Shown piece after piece: positions 37,201 to 49,200 of a stretch of DNA of 64,000 bases. How positions within the stretch are numbered: the stretch's first letter is position 1; each line of letters starts with the position of its first letter. Both the position numbers and the translations under genes were made by a program. The notes beneath the pieces were generated by a model. It searched no databases. It saw only the letters and a program-made list of their open reading frames with translations, and was not told the DNA's origin. The DNA comes from Cylicocyclus nassatus (lineage: Eukaryota; Nematoda; Chromadorea; Rhabditida; Strongylidae). The DNA lies in NCBI GenBank assembly GCA_958299035.1, contig CATQJL010000223.1, positions 3,342,359 through 3,406,358 on the forward strand. The letters are read 5' to 3'.

Positions 37201-40200
37201 GAGGTTTCCTATCTGTACTTGTATCTTTCACTACTTGTATTCAGACTTGAAGTAACGATCATAGCAGCAAAACAATGCTCGACAACATTAAAATAGTGTT
37301 TTGAAAACGAACATACTTATAACACATACTTATACTTAACAAACAACTACAGTGAAAAAACCATAAAGAAACATGCGCAAAACCTGAACTGATGGTTCAG
37401 GTGTCGCGCTCTGCCACCACTGGCTTGCTCTTGTTCGAATTCGAATCGTCCACTGACCGACTAGTGGGGTGAGGACGACTATAATACGAGTGTACAAATC
37501 ACTTAGGCATTGTTCATACCTCGAGCAATTCGACCAAATCGCGGTGGCCACGCGATCTGCAGATTCGGAGGGAGTGGACTGGCAAAATGGACCTCCCTGA
37601 TTTTGGTGGTGTTAGGTAGCAGACCCCCCCCCCCAAAATACATCATGCGCCAAATAAATACTAATCGTAAAATAAGTTCTGTGGCCGAATTCATCAACGA
37701 ACCAAATGGGTTCCGGAACCCATTGAATTCGCGAACTCAATGGGTTCCGGAGGTTCGCGAACCCACTAGGTAAGATCGGTATTCAAAGTGCCTCGCTGGG
37801 TTCGCCAACCCATGACGCTCAGTTGGTGTACTATTTTCCTCATTTTCCCATGCACAAAAATTGCGCTAAACTAGAAGCGTCAGCACGCTTGAAACGCTTT
37901 CGAGAACTCTTATGTTTGGGTGAATGCCATCAATCAATTTCTTTTGTGCGACGAAGCTTGCATTTCCTTATCCTTGTTCTTTATTTGAGTACTAGCTTGC
38001 TTACCCGGCTCCGCTCGGCTCTCTCAAAACATTGTAATAAGGGTCCCATCCCTATCCCTGTACGGGCCGTGTGCCCACTTCTACACTTCATTTCCCGTTC
38101 CCTGTGTTGTTTTCGAAATCAGCCATGCCCAAGTACCCCCCACCCCTATGCTAATTCCCAGCCCTTCAACTCAAATTTTGAAAAAATCGACAAAATCGGT
38201 CAAAGTAAAGTGTAATACCAGAAACTAATATTGTATTCGTGATCAGTATGCTCGACTACTTGATAGCTGATAGCTTTGATAGCTCAAACTTTGCAAAAAA
38301 TCGATAAAATCGACAAAAGTAATCGATAATTTTAAAAACTAATATTGTATTCGAAATCGCTATGGCCACTTACCCCCCTGTGCCGACTCCCAGCCTCGTA
38401 GGTGAACTCTGCAAAAAATCGATAAAACTCGATTGAATCGAGACCGATCGATGACGAAATAGCCTATGACACGCTCCCCGCCCCGATGTGTATGCGTGCC
38501 AAGTTTGGTCCAAATCGGCTCAGAAATAAAAATTTCTATTCCGCACATACGTACATACATACATATAGGCTGCTGCCTGACGAAAGCGCAATATCTTTGG
38601 GCGCGAACGCGGCTTTAATAACCGTAGAGCGCATGAGGCGCAGGATTTGCAACGGTGAGGATACGCGTGCGTCGCGTTCGCGCCCGCTCAGCTAATACTG
38701 CTGCTGCGCCTTCGTCATACAGCAGCCTTTATATACATACATACATACAAACACACATTCAGCTCTATACATAAGAAGATTTCAGCTTTATATATAAGAT
38801 GGATGACTTACCCTGGGACCGCTTCAAAACCGCATTCTCGTGATCCTGAGGTAAACAAGAGCTTCACCGCCCTCCTTTACATGAATATGGGAAAATACTT
38901 GATCAAACATGTAAGCCTTCAATTCCTCAAAAAAAAACGTACCCTCGATATCATCCCATATGTCTTCCCTCAACATGACGTGGATTACGTGGCTTGATGA
39001 GGCGCCGCCTCGCCTCGTCCTCGCGCCACGTTGCGAGCGCATCATTTGGCGCGACGTGGCGCTCAACACAACGTGGCGCAGGCTTTTTCACGTTCTTCTT
39101 GTTGCCACATCACGCCGAAGATGCGCACGCAACGTGGCGCAAGCCCGAGGCGAGGCGGCGCCTCATCAAGCCACGTAATCCACGTCATGTTGAGGGAAGA
39201 CATATGGGATGATATCGAGGGTAAGCAAATCAGTAAATCGATAAAAGGACCCAATGAATCGCCGCGAAAAGTAGCCTTTCATCTGCGTAGGGGTCGAAAA
39301 CATATGTGTGCAAAGTTTCAACCAAATCGGAGTTGCGCGCGTTTTTATAACGCACATACCCTCCAAACTAACAATTTTGAGTTTTATAAATATATATATT
39401 CTCTTGCACCCAGACATGAATGTCGACTTTAAGAGATGCAAAAAAGGGCTTTACGCTTTTTTGTGCAGGTGATCTTTCTTGTAGCATTGTCCTCAGCACA
39501 TGAGCAGAATATTAGCCATACTTTTGAAAACTGCTCGACATAGCTGACATATAGAACCTACGTGATTTGAAATGATTGTCATGGTGCAATGAGTTTTTTA
39601 TTTTATGGATGCTTTTGTTATACATAACAAGTATATGTATGCCTTTCAAACGGAATCCTCACCGTGACAAAGTGGCATTCGCAGGGGTGGTGTTTTTTGT
39701 TTGAGCGGTTCCACTTGGTTTGAGCGGAGGGATTGAATTTGGTGAACAAGTAAAATAGCCGTTATGAAGAATGCCCAAATTATCCCTTTGTATTTCACGG
39801 CGAAGGCCCTTGAAGGGTAGGATAAGTACGTTTTCCTTAGATTGAAACGTGCAAAGGGAATCGTTGTACAGAGTTCTCTCTATCATGCAAATTAATAACT
39901 AAAAGGACTAACTGATTACTACTTGTTCCCCTCCCATTCTCACTCCACAAAATCAAGGAACGAAGATTTGGATTAAAAACTTTTTCCGCTTCTTTGAAGC
40001 GTTCTGCTGACTTAATCGGATTGAGAACTTTTCTTATCAATCTGCGGAATGAACGAACATGACAAACATGAACAAACATGGACAACCAAATACGTAACAT
40101 GAATGCAGGCAGCGCTCTGCTTCCTATATGGGGCTCCCTCTTTACCCATAGCATTATTTGAAAAATTCCGAGATAGTATGCACAAACATCGGAAAATGCA

Positions 40201-43200
40201 TAGGCTTTCACGTTTTTACCAAAAATGTCCGCAAAAGCTTGTTTGCGACTTTTCAAAGATTGCTAAATTGTGATTGGCATCGTTTGCTAGTCCTCCATCT
40301 CAGTGGAATATCTTATCAAAATATTCAACAAAATTCCTGTCAGTCATAGAAAATATGGAAAGTGTTATTAACGTATATTATATGTGTTGCTAGTGGTAAC
40401 CGTCCCTGCTTATATAAATCCACACAATATTTAGCAAAAGGACTGGGTTCGCATGTAACCCAGTCCCATGTAACCCACTGAGGTGCTTGGATTCGCCAAC
40501 CCAACGCTCAATGGGTTCCGGCGCCCACGAAAACTGGGTAGCTTGTTTCTCGAATGCCGGCATGTTTGACTTTTGTGTTCGCAAACCCACTGGGTTTTTT
40601 GTGGGTTCTGGAACCCACTAGGTAGGCCTAACCCACTGGGTTCCGGAACCCACTAGTTTCGTGAATACCGGTTTTGTGGTTGGGCCTACCCAATGGATTC
40701 TGGAACCCACTGGGTTCCCCAATGGGTTCTGGAACCCACTGGGTTTGTTGATGAGTACGGCTACTGGGGGGGGGGGGGACTTTTCATACGATTGGGGACT
40801 TCACACCTAGCCTTCGCACCTACCTCACACCTACATCGCACCTCTCCATCCACGTAAGGCGCAAGATTCTCCACTACGCCTAGGTGATGGGGGGAGGGGG
40901 ACTTTTCATACGAACGCTCTCCGATCACTTTGACCTTATAGCGTATGCTAGGGTGCTGGTAATACGTCCAGTTATCGATCACAATGGACTAAAATGAAAC
41001 GTTTATTATCAAAAATGCGTAAACTAAAGAATATCTTGATTTTATCCGTTGTATAAAGCTTATCGGGTTGAAATAGCGTATCATAGTAAAGGTCGTCAGG
41101 CCACAGCGAATCCATTTTCGCAAACAACTGGCACAATTGTGGTAATAAATAGTTCGCTTTATCGAGTCGCATGCCCTTCAATGGGTGTCAAGAGGCGCGA
41201 TTCCTATTGCCAGATGGACAGCATATAGCACATATTTAGTGTTTTATGAAGTTCTAGAATTACTTGAAATTTCGAAAGAAATATATTAGGGAGTTTAGGG
41301 ATTGTTCAATCTCATCATCTTGAAATCGATATCAAACAAAATTGCTAAAGGTCAAAAACACACAAAAATACAGTTAAAAGCAATTTTGTAAATATTTCTG
41401 TCAATTTTCTAGCAAAAGTCGTCAAACTTATCAAGTGGTTACTCCATACAGCTAGTAAGCCAATGAACTTTGCCCGGCACTTTTTGAATTTTCCCATAGC
41501 GTGAAAAAAAAAGAAACTGAAGTTTTAAGTTGATGTGATGACACCCAGAAAAACCGCGCCTCTTGACCGTCTTCCCCTTCCAATATCCCCTATGGGAAGA
41601 GTAACACTTCCAGGTTATGCTGAAAGGTCGGAGAGGCATGTGACAATACTCAAATCAGTTCAAAACGTTTGCAAAAGAGACCGAATTATGTCAACTTGAA
41701 TACTAAAAAATTCGTAAGTGGAACGATCATAGGGTTATTTTTCACAGCAAAACACTCTTTAAATCCATACAGTATTCAAGTTTTTTAAATTTATCCAAAT
41801 TCGCGGTACTGCGAATGCTAATCTAGATGTTTTTTTTTGAAATGGAGCCAGCAGGCCCAAACCGGGCGTGGTGCCAGTTTTTACTGGATCTTTGCCAAAA
41901 GATGATGTGGAGGCATTCGTATAAAAAGTCCCCCTCCCCCCCTCTACAGTATACTAGACACGGAGGTGCGAGACTTGACACTTAGCCGTAGGTGTTCATA
42001 CCTCGCACCTCGGAATTGCTCATCTTATGAAAAGTCACTCACCCCGGCTACTGAAATACGCTCTAAAACTCCACCGGCCCCGTCACCCAATGTAAGTGGG
42101 CGGGGGGGGGGTCAGTGGAGTTTTGAGCGCATTTAAGGCTAATGCATGAATTGGCACATGGGGTTGGGGCTAAACTGTACTTGAGGGTCTACTGCTTGAC
42201 ACCACCAAAATCAGAAAGGGGTCCGTTTTGCCAATCCATTTCCAACCAATCCAAAGCGCTCAAACTTCAAATATGTAGGCGAATAGCTTTTGTAAGTGAT
42301 GTAATGATGTAACAACCTTATGCAATTCTTCTTTATCAATATGCAGTAATCGTTTACGTGTCTGAAAGTTTTTGTGTCAGAAGCACATAAATCTTATATA
42401 CAATCTAGTGAATTGTCCACTTAATAACGTGCTTGCGGTAAATTACGACGTTTACGTGTGTACAAGTAGTTACGCCTGAAATGCCGACCATTACTATTTG
42501 TCACGTGTAAATTGGATAGCCTACTCTTGACACCGCGAGCACACTTATTAAGCGAAAACCTACAAGATTTCAATTGCACAAATGTACACAAGAGCTTGAT
42601 TATACCTTACTCAGACTGAGACCAAAAAAGTAGTGCGGAATTATTGAGGTGTTGGGAGCTACGATTTAGTAGAACTAGCTGTACTTAGATAAGTATGGAG
42701 CAATATTTCACTCGCTTCGATACTGTATGATTACAGTGGCAAGTTCGAAAAGCTTTCTTAGCCCTTAGTAGTCGCCTTTCCTTCAGAAAGAAGATCAAAA
42801 TGCCAAACATGAATGCGCCAGTTATTCTCAGACAGTCGACGGCATACCTCCGGAGCAGAAACGGCAGAGCCGCGGATTTCCCCAGCGGGGGATTGCCACT
42901 CGTGCTCCGGAGCCCTTCCATTTTGTGCTCCGGAGACCTCCCATTTATGCTTCGGAGTCCTCCCATTTTGTGCTCCGGAGGTGTCCCAAATCTGGCATAC
43001 CTCCGTAGCGCAAATCTGTGCTCCGGGGCTCTCCCAAATCTGGCGTACCTTCGGAGCAGAGATTTGCAAGCCCGCCGGAGGGGTTCCATCTGCCTTCTTG
43101 TGACGTCACCGTGACGTCACAGAAAGGGACCGCCCCCTCTTCCCGCTCTCAATGGTCAATTGGGTCCTCCGCAGCTCTGCCAGATTTCGACTGTCCTCCG

Positions 43201-46200
43201 GAGCTACGGCACCGATTGTCTGAGTTGCTAATTTGAGTGTGAAGTTTGCACATCACGGTGATGTTCTTCCATAAATCATTCCAGGTAAACGTACTTTTTG
43301 CTTTTTGCTTTTTGGTGCTTTTTTAATACTCTTTATGTAATTCTATCACTAAAATGCTCGAAAATTGAGCTTGTAAAAAGTTGTGTTTCAAAATTAGCAT
43401 GGAAAAACCGCTACTCACTTCTTCTAGAATTTTTTCATTGAGTGGCCTCTTTCTCAAGCTCTGTATGCTGAAACTGTAATCATACAGTAATGAAAAAAGA
43501 TCGTTATTTTGACCGAACTATTAATCCAAGTTGAAGCAAGCTTCACAGAATGCTACCTGAAAATAGGTGAACGACGCTGAAACAAGTGGATTATCAGCGT
43601 GCAAACAGTGTGCACGTCTTCTGAGACGCCCTGTATATCCACACGCAGCTTCGAAAACACTACAACTAAGACAACTGATCAGCTTAACGTTGCTTGAATC
43701 GAAGAACCTTTTACTCAGTGTCGATATATTCAAAATCTTTTTAGCCCTGTCTCGGTAACATCACAAGTGCTTGCCGAAGCATTCAGCCCGGGACATCAGT
43801 TTCACGTAAGTTGAGTACCACATCATCTTTTCCCATCCATCATGCGAATCGCTGACGATCTATCTTGCATTATTTCGCGTTGTCTCTAAAATTGGTACGA
43901 TGCTATCTACCAAAAAGGGTCACGATGTTAAATTGATCGATTACCACAGAGTGCACACCATTAATGAAAGCTTGGAACGCTGATTCTAAGTCTCCTATCT
44001 GCTAAGCTCTTTTGAAAAAGAAGTTGTGGGCAATATTTGAAGCGAACAAAATCAGCTTAGCTAACGGTCGGAGCAAAATCGATCGTTACTGCCTTTTAGA
44101 CGTCGAATGGAGCAGTAGTGATTACTGAAATACTAGACAAAAGGAATTCGTTATGTGGAGCACTCTTGGGCTGCCGGTGCTTCATTTGGTTTAGAAAGCT
44201 GCAACGATTCGTTATTCCGAGCATTAGCCTGTTTTACCGCACCAGAAATGCTCACAGCTTCTCGCCCAGAAGGTAGATAGGGAAAGCAGAGTTAGTTAAA
44301 GTTCCAAGCTCTCGCTAATGGTGTGCATTTTGTGATAATCGGTAGCTTCGACTTCGCCTCCCTTGTTAGAAAAGAGTTGGGATTTTTTTTTGGCATGGCT
44401 TCTCCTAAGCCGACACCTAGCTAATTTCCATGATGTTTAGTAATAACACTAGACCTGAAAAATTCAATTTAGTACATTATTCACCTTAAAGACTGATTAT
44501 TTTTTTACAGATTTCCTCTCAAGTGTTGACCAGGTCGAAACTGCTTTCATTCATGCTCCACAGTAACATACTGTTGTGGCGGCAGCATTAAACTACCTTT
44601 TGAATTTTAAGGGGAGTAAAAGAACGGAGAAGTGGAAGTACACCGTCGCGGTTAATATTTAGTTCCCAACTATTAACAAATCAACAACCATATTATGTAT
44701 AGAAAGCGTAAAAACTTGTGCAAAAATTCCGTCATTTAAACAGGAAAGGATACCGAATCGCACTGGCGTTCAGCGAGGTGATCTACATCATTAAGATCCC
44801 TTCGAACACTGATAATGTGTCTGCTTTCTAAATCTGCGGGGTTTTGTAAATGCCATGCCCCTGGATTTAGAGATTTTGCTCTGTTTGCACTGTAGTCGGC
44901 CAGTAATGTTGCAACATCAAAATGCTGATAGCGCAGCTAGTAGAGCAGCTGCCTTCCCCATACGGCACCGGGTTCGAATCCTGTAAGTATCCTGTCGCAA
45001 ATCTCCGCAATTCTGGAATCCTTTACACGACATTATCGATAGTTTCCGTATAACTACTTTCCGAAAGGCATTACTGCAGTGACGGTGCACCATTCACCGC
45101 TTTGCAAAATTGGAAAGCGTATATGCAGTGTCTAGAAGAGACCTTATAGATGTCATGCCTTTACTGGACGCCAATGCGTCTTAGTATCTTTCCCTTGTAA
45201 GGCACGTATGCACGTGTATCCTCGCGGGGAAGGGACGGGGATCTGGGGCGGGGGGGGGGGGGAGGAGGGGGGGGGGGGGAGGAGGGGGGGGGGGGACGCA
45301 TCATATCTAGTTACTCTGATTATCTCTATTATTATCTATCATATGAAGCCACTTACCTTAAAGGCACCGTCCACCCAAACTGGGGTTGGTGAGATTATGA
45401 TACCTAGCAGATGCGGGGCCCCCAACTGTATGATTGCCCAACTCGCGCTGCCTGAAGTTGCTTCCGAACCGAGAGAATTGCTTCGAAGCGCTTCAGGCCG
45501 CGTTCGCGACGCTGGCTCCTCCCCTTTCGAAGTGGGCGTGACGTTCGTCCCGCCCATCCGTCAAATCGCTCTGCGGGTTCTGAAAACGGGGGTTTTTCGT
45601 GGTTTTCGCGGATTTTCAACTTGATATTCGGAATCAGGGGTATGAGAAGGCCCTGAAACGGCAAAAACATGAAGGTCGAAATTTTGGGTGAACGGTGCCT
45701 TTAACGTCTGAGTATAATGTATGACGAAATATTGCCACACACGTTGAGTTTTTCCCTGTTTTGTATAATCTCTTAGGGAACCTTCAGGAGATTATCTCAC
45801 AATCCCAGAGTCATTTATCATCCTGCAAAACCAATGAAAATGCTGTAAAATTCAACCGAAGATATAGTATGGCGCCGCTGAACATGTTTATAGTTCATAC
45901 TAGTTGGCATGCCCAACTTCGCCGGCACCATGGTTTAACTGGCTCAATTAAGACCGAATTGGTACGTAACCTTAAAGGTTCAACTCTGCGTTTTAGCTTC
46001 CTTCTCTTTCTCTTGTAAAGCAGGGCAAAGTCTTGCTAAGCGCATCGCCGAGAATTGTTCAATCTTCCTCATAGTGGAATGAAAATGAGCTCTACCGCTT
46101 TTGTTTACACCAAAGTTGGAATTGGCCTGATAATACATGATAAGAGTTGGTTTTTCTTCAAAAACGATAGATCAATAGGTGTGGGATTGTCGCCGTGAAA

Positions 46201-49200
46201 AGTAGTAGGGGTGTACCGGTGTCGAAATTATACGCGTGCAAAATTTGGCGCTGATCGGTCCACACACAAAAATTTCCATTAAAAACACACTAACTAACAA
46301 TTTACCAACCTTAGGTTTATATATGTTATATATGTACTAGCTGGCTTACCTGGCTCCGCCGTATCTTCCGAATAGAAAATTCCATTTCTCAACCGATCCA
46401 GACCAAACTTGGCACGCATACACTTCGGGCCCAGGCGGGTGTCACAGTCCACTTTTCGTTTCGATTGATGTCGATTTTATCACTTTTTTGCAAAATCTGA
46501 GCTAGGGGGCTGAAATTTGGCAGAGGGGTGTAATCGAGCATGCTGCATGCTCGATACACACAGACAGACATACAGACATACAGACATACAGACATACAGA
46601 CATACAGACAGACAAACAGACATTCAGCTTTATATATAAGATATATTAGTAATATCTCAAAATGTCGAAACTTTAGCAAACCGCTGCTCTTGAGCTCAGG
46701 TTCATAATAAACTCACAACCTGCACAATCCATTTGTTTTGTCAAAAACATCCTTGGCAGTGGATTCGTACATCCTCAGTACAGCTTCATGAGTTTCGTCA
46801 ACTTCGTAGAAATAGAGACGGCTTTTATAACAGGGGTTGTTCGCTGGAGATACCCTAACAGATCATATCTAAACGTATTTAAGTGCCATAGTATATTCCT
46901 TGGTGCAATTTTACCGCATTTTCACTAGTTCATAGGGAGGTGAATGGCTTTGAAAATGCGAGTGATCCCTTAGAATCCTCAGGGGATCACACGAAACAAT
47001 GAAAATCTCAGCTACGACAATGTCCTGCCATACATTAACATTATAACCTTTGATTCAACTGGCTTGGCACCATTAGGGGTTTTGTAATCTAAATGAGGCC
47101 GCTCGCGCCCGCGACGCACATGCGTCTCTCTCGCGCGGTGCTCTCTGATCATTACCTAGCCTTAATTAGGTCACGAAGTCCCACCTTTGCCGATGCCAAG
47201 CCAGTTCAAATGGTACTCAGGTATTAGGGTATAGGAACCTTTGCAATATGGACAGAAAAGAATACAGGTATCAGTAGCATGATAATACGGCTCTCCTTCC
47301 AAATCCCTACACATTCGCAGCAGGATTGTACTTGCATACGGGCCTAAGCAAGATTTAGGGGATGATGCTTGATTTGGGGCTGCATGCATTAACATCCCCA
47401 CCGAGGAGAGATCACAACTTACAAAGAAAGCTTTATATCCTGAAGCTCCAAACTTCTGGATTTCGCACTGTTTACCAATCCGTAAGTATTCCTACCATCC
47501 TTCACTATGAACATGTTGAACAGGAGCGAAAAGCTGTACAAGCCGCATTTTCTAGCATTTTGCATAATCCCCTGATGACTGCCAGCGCCCCGACCGTCCT
47601 TTCTTCAAAGTCACTCTGTGTTGAGGAACGATGGATATTTAGAACGATAAACCTCGAATACCAAGAGACCAATGTACTTGAATGCTGCCACGCGGGCTTA
47701 CTCTTGATGTTGCGTACCTCAACTCAAACTTGGGTAATTAAACCGTTTATGAAGATAAGAGAAAAAACCGACAAAATAACAAACACAAAATAATATGAAG
47801 CTAAACTACATAACAAATACGAATTGAGTGAAAAAATGCTGAATGATACACAGGAAACTAATGAAAAGGATACACGAGGCACACAAATTGCAATAATACT
47901 TGTTTATCCTTTCCTGGTTAATACTTGAATTTTATACTTGATTTTAATGCTGATTTTGTAGGATTGTTTTCTTAAAAAATGGACAAAAAGAATGCAAAAA
48001 GTATTGCAATTCAACTCAGTAAATATGAGTCTACTGTAACACGGGTTTATATACTTTGACAAAAGATGTCACAGGAAGATATGATAGGAAAAAATGCAAC
48101 TATGAAAAAAATGATACTTGTGAGCACGAAGCAGCTGCATAGGCGAAGAACTGTCTGCTATCGGTCGTTCCATCTGGAGTCGGCTCCGCGCGCTGATGTA
48201 AACAAAGGCATTCTGAAAGAAAAGCTTGGCGAAAAATAATAATGAAGTATTGGATCAATACGTACTTGAGTAATCCTTGATTGGAGTCGTGTTCACGACA
48301 CTGGCGGCGACGAGTTATGGTCTTGGTGGTGTTGGATCCTGACGAAGAATCTGTTCTACTTGATTCTTGAGGTCGCCCCTTTGCTTTTCCATTCTCTCTA
48401 TGTCTTGTTCGACTTCGAGATAGTGGCCCATGATCCTCTGGATTCGTTGTTGGAGTTTATTTTCCGCGTTGGGTATGGGACATAGAGCCTTGTGATGATC
48501 TTCGTCTTTGGGACAATATTCCTCCGACACGGTCCCCGAGACTTTCTCGCAGTAGTAACACGGACGAAAGGGATTTCTGCACCGGCCGCCGTGTCCAAGC
48601 AGGCATCTATGACACAATCCCTCTTCCAAAGCGAGGTTGTACCTTTCGTCTCCATCTGTAATGACGTAGCAGGAATCTGAAAAGTGTCGACCCCGCGTCT
48701 TACAAAAGGCGCAGGTTATGTTCACTGGGATTTTTTCAGGGGCGTCTAGCAGAATGCGTCGCGGGAGTACTTGGATAGCCCTCTCTACTTCGTTGACCTC
48801 TTCTTCCCTTGCTCGATTTTCCTCCCGCGCTACTTGGATGCGGGCTTCCAATTCTTGGATGTGATTCTGCAACTCTTGAAGCTCGTTTTGACCCTTTCTT
48901 GGTATCTTGTCTCGATCTTCAACGTCAACTTGATCGTGAGGCCTCTGTTCTTGGACCTGTACTCTCTTCATGTCTTCCTCCGCTTGCTCGATGACGACGT
49001 TCCCTCTGAGTATGGATTCGTCTAATGATTGGATACTTGGTTCGCCGAGTTCTTGGGGCGTCTCTCCGGCTTCCCGTAGTAGCTGGTCGAGGTATCCGTC
49101 ATCGTCCAGAATTGCTTCCTGTCTGTGCCTAGCACTGTTTTCCTCCCCGACTTCGTCTTCGTCAATCACCATGAGTTCCTCCTCTAGTTCCATCTCTTCC

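Larger units (their letters stand above)
34705..44510. other. 9.8-kb intron of paralog B
   Basis: No coding exon is recognised. It contains the mariner-type foldback (35,409-36,355), the GTCGTCCTC element (36,841-37,479), Helitron-like copy 3, the GC-rich palindrome (38,942-39,220), GAACCCACTGGGTT-type repeats (37,690-37,815 and 40,435-40,755), G/C homopolymer tracts and the CTCCGGAG repeat (42,825-43,225). At 43,915-44,372 lies another 450-bp foldback. Confidence 0.6.

Noticed and set aside
38994..39432. Paired Arg/His-rich ORFs on both strands
   Set aside because: They come from a palindromic GC-rich element. The two strands read alike for that reason.
44945..45005. Functional tRNA gene
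   Set aside because: A and B boxes are present, but anticodon and T stems are broken, so it is listed only as a relic.
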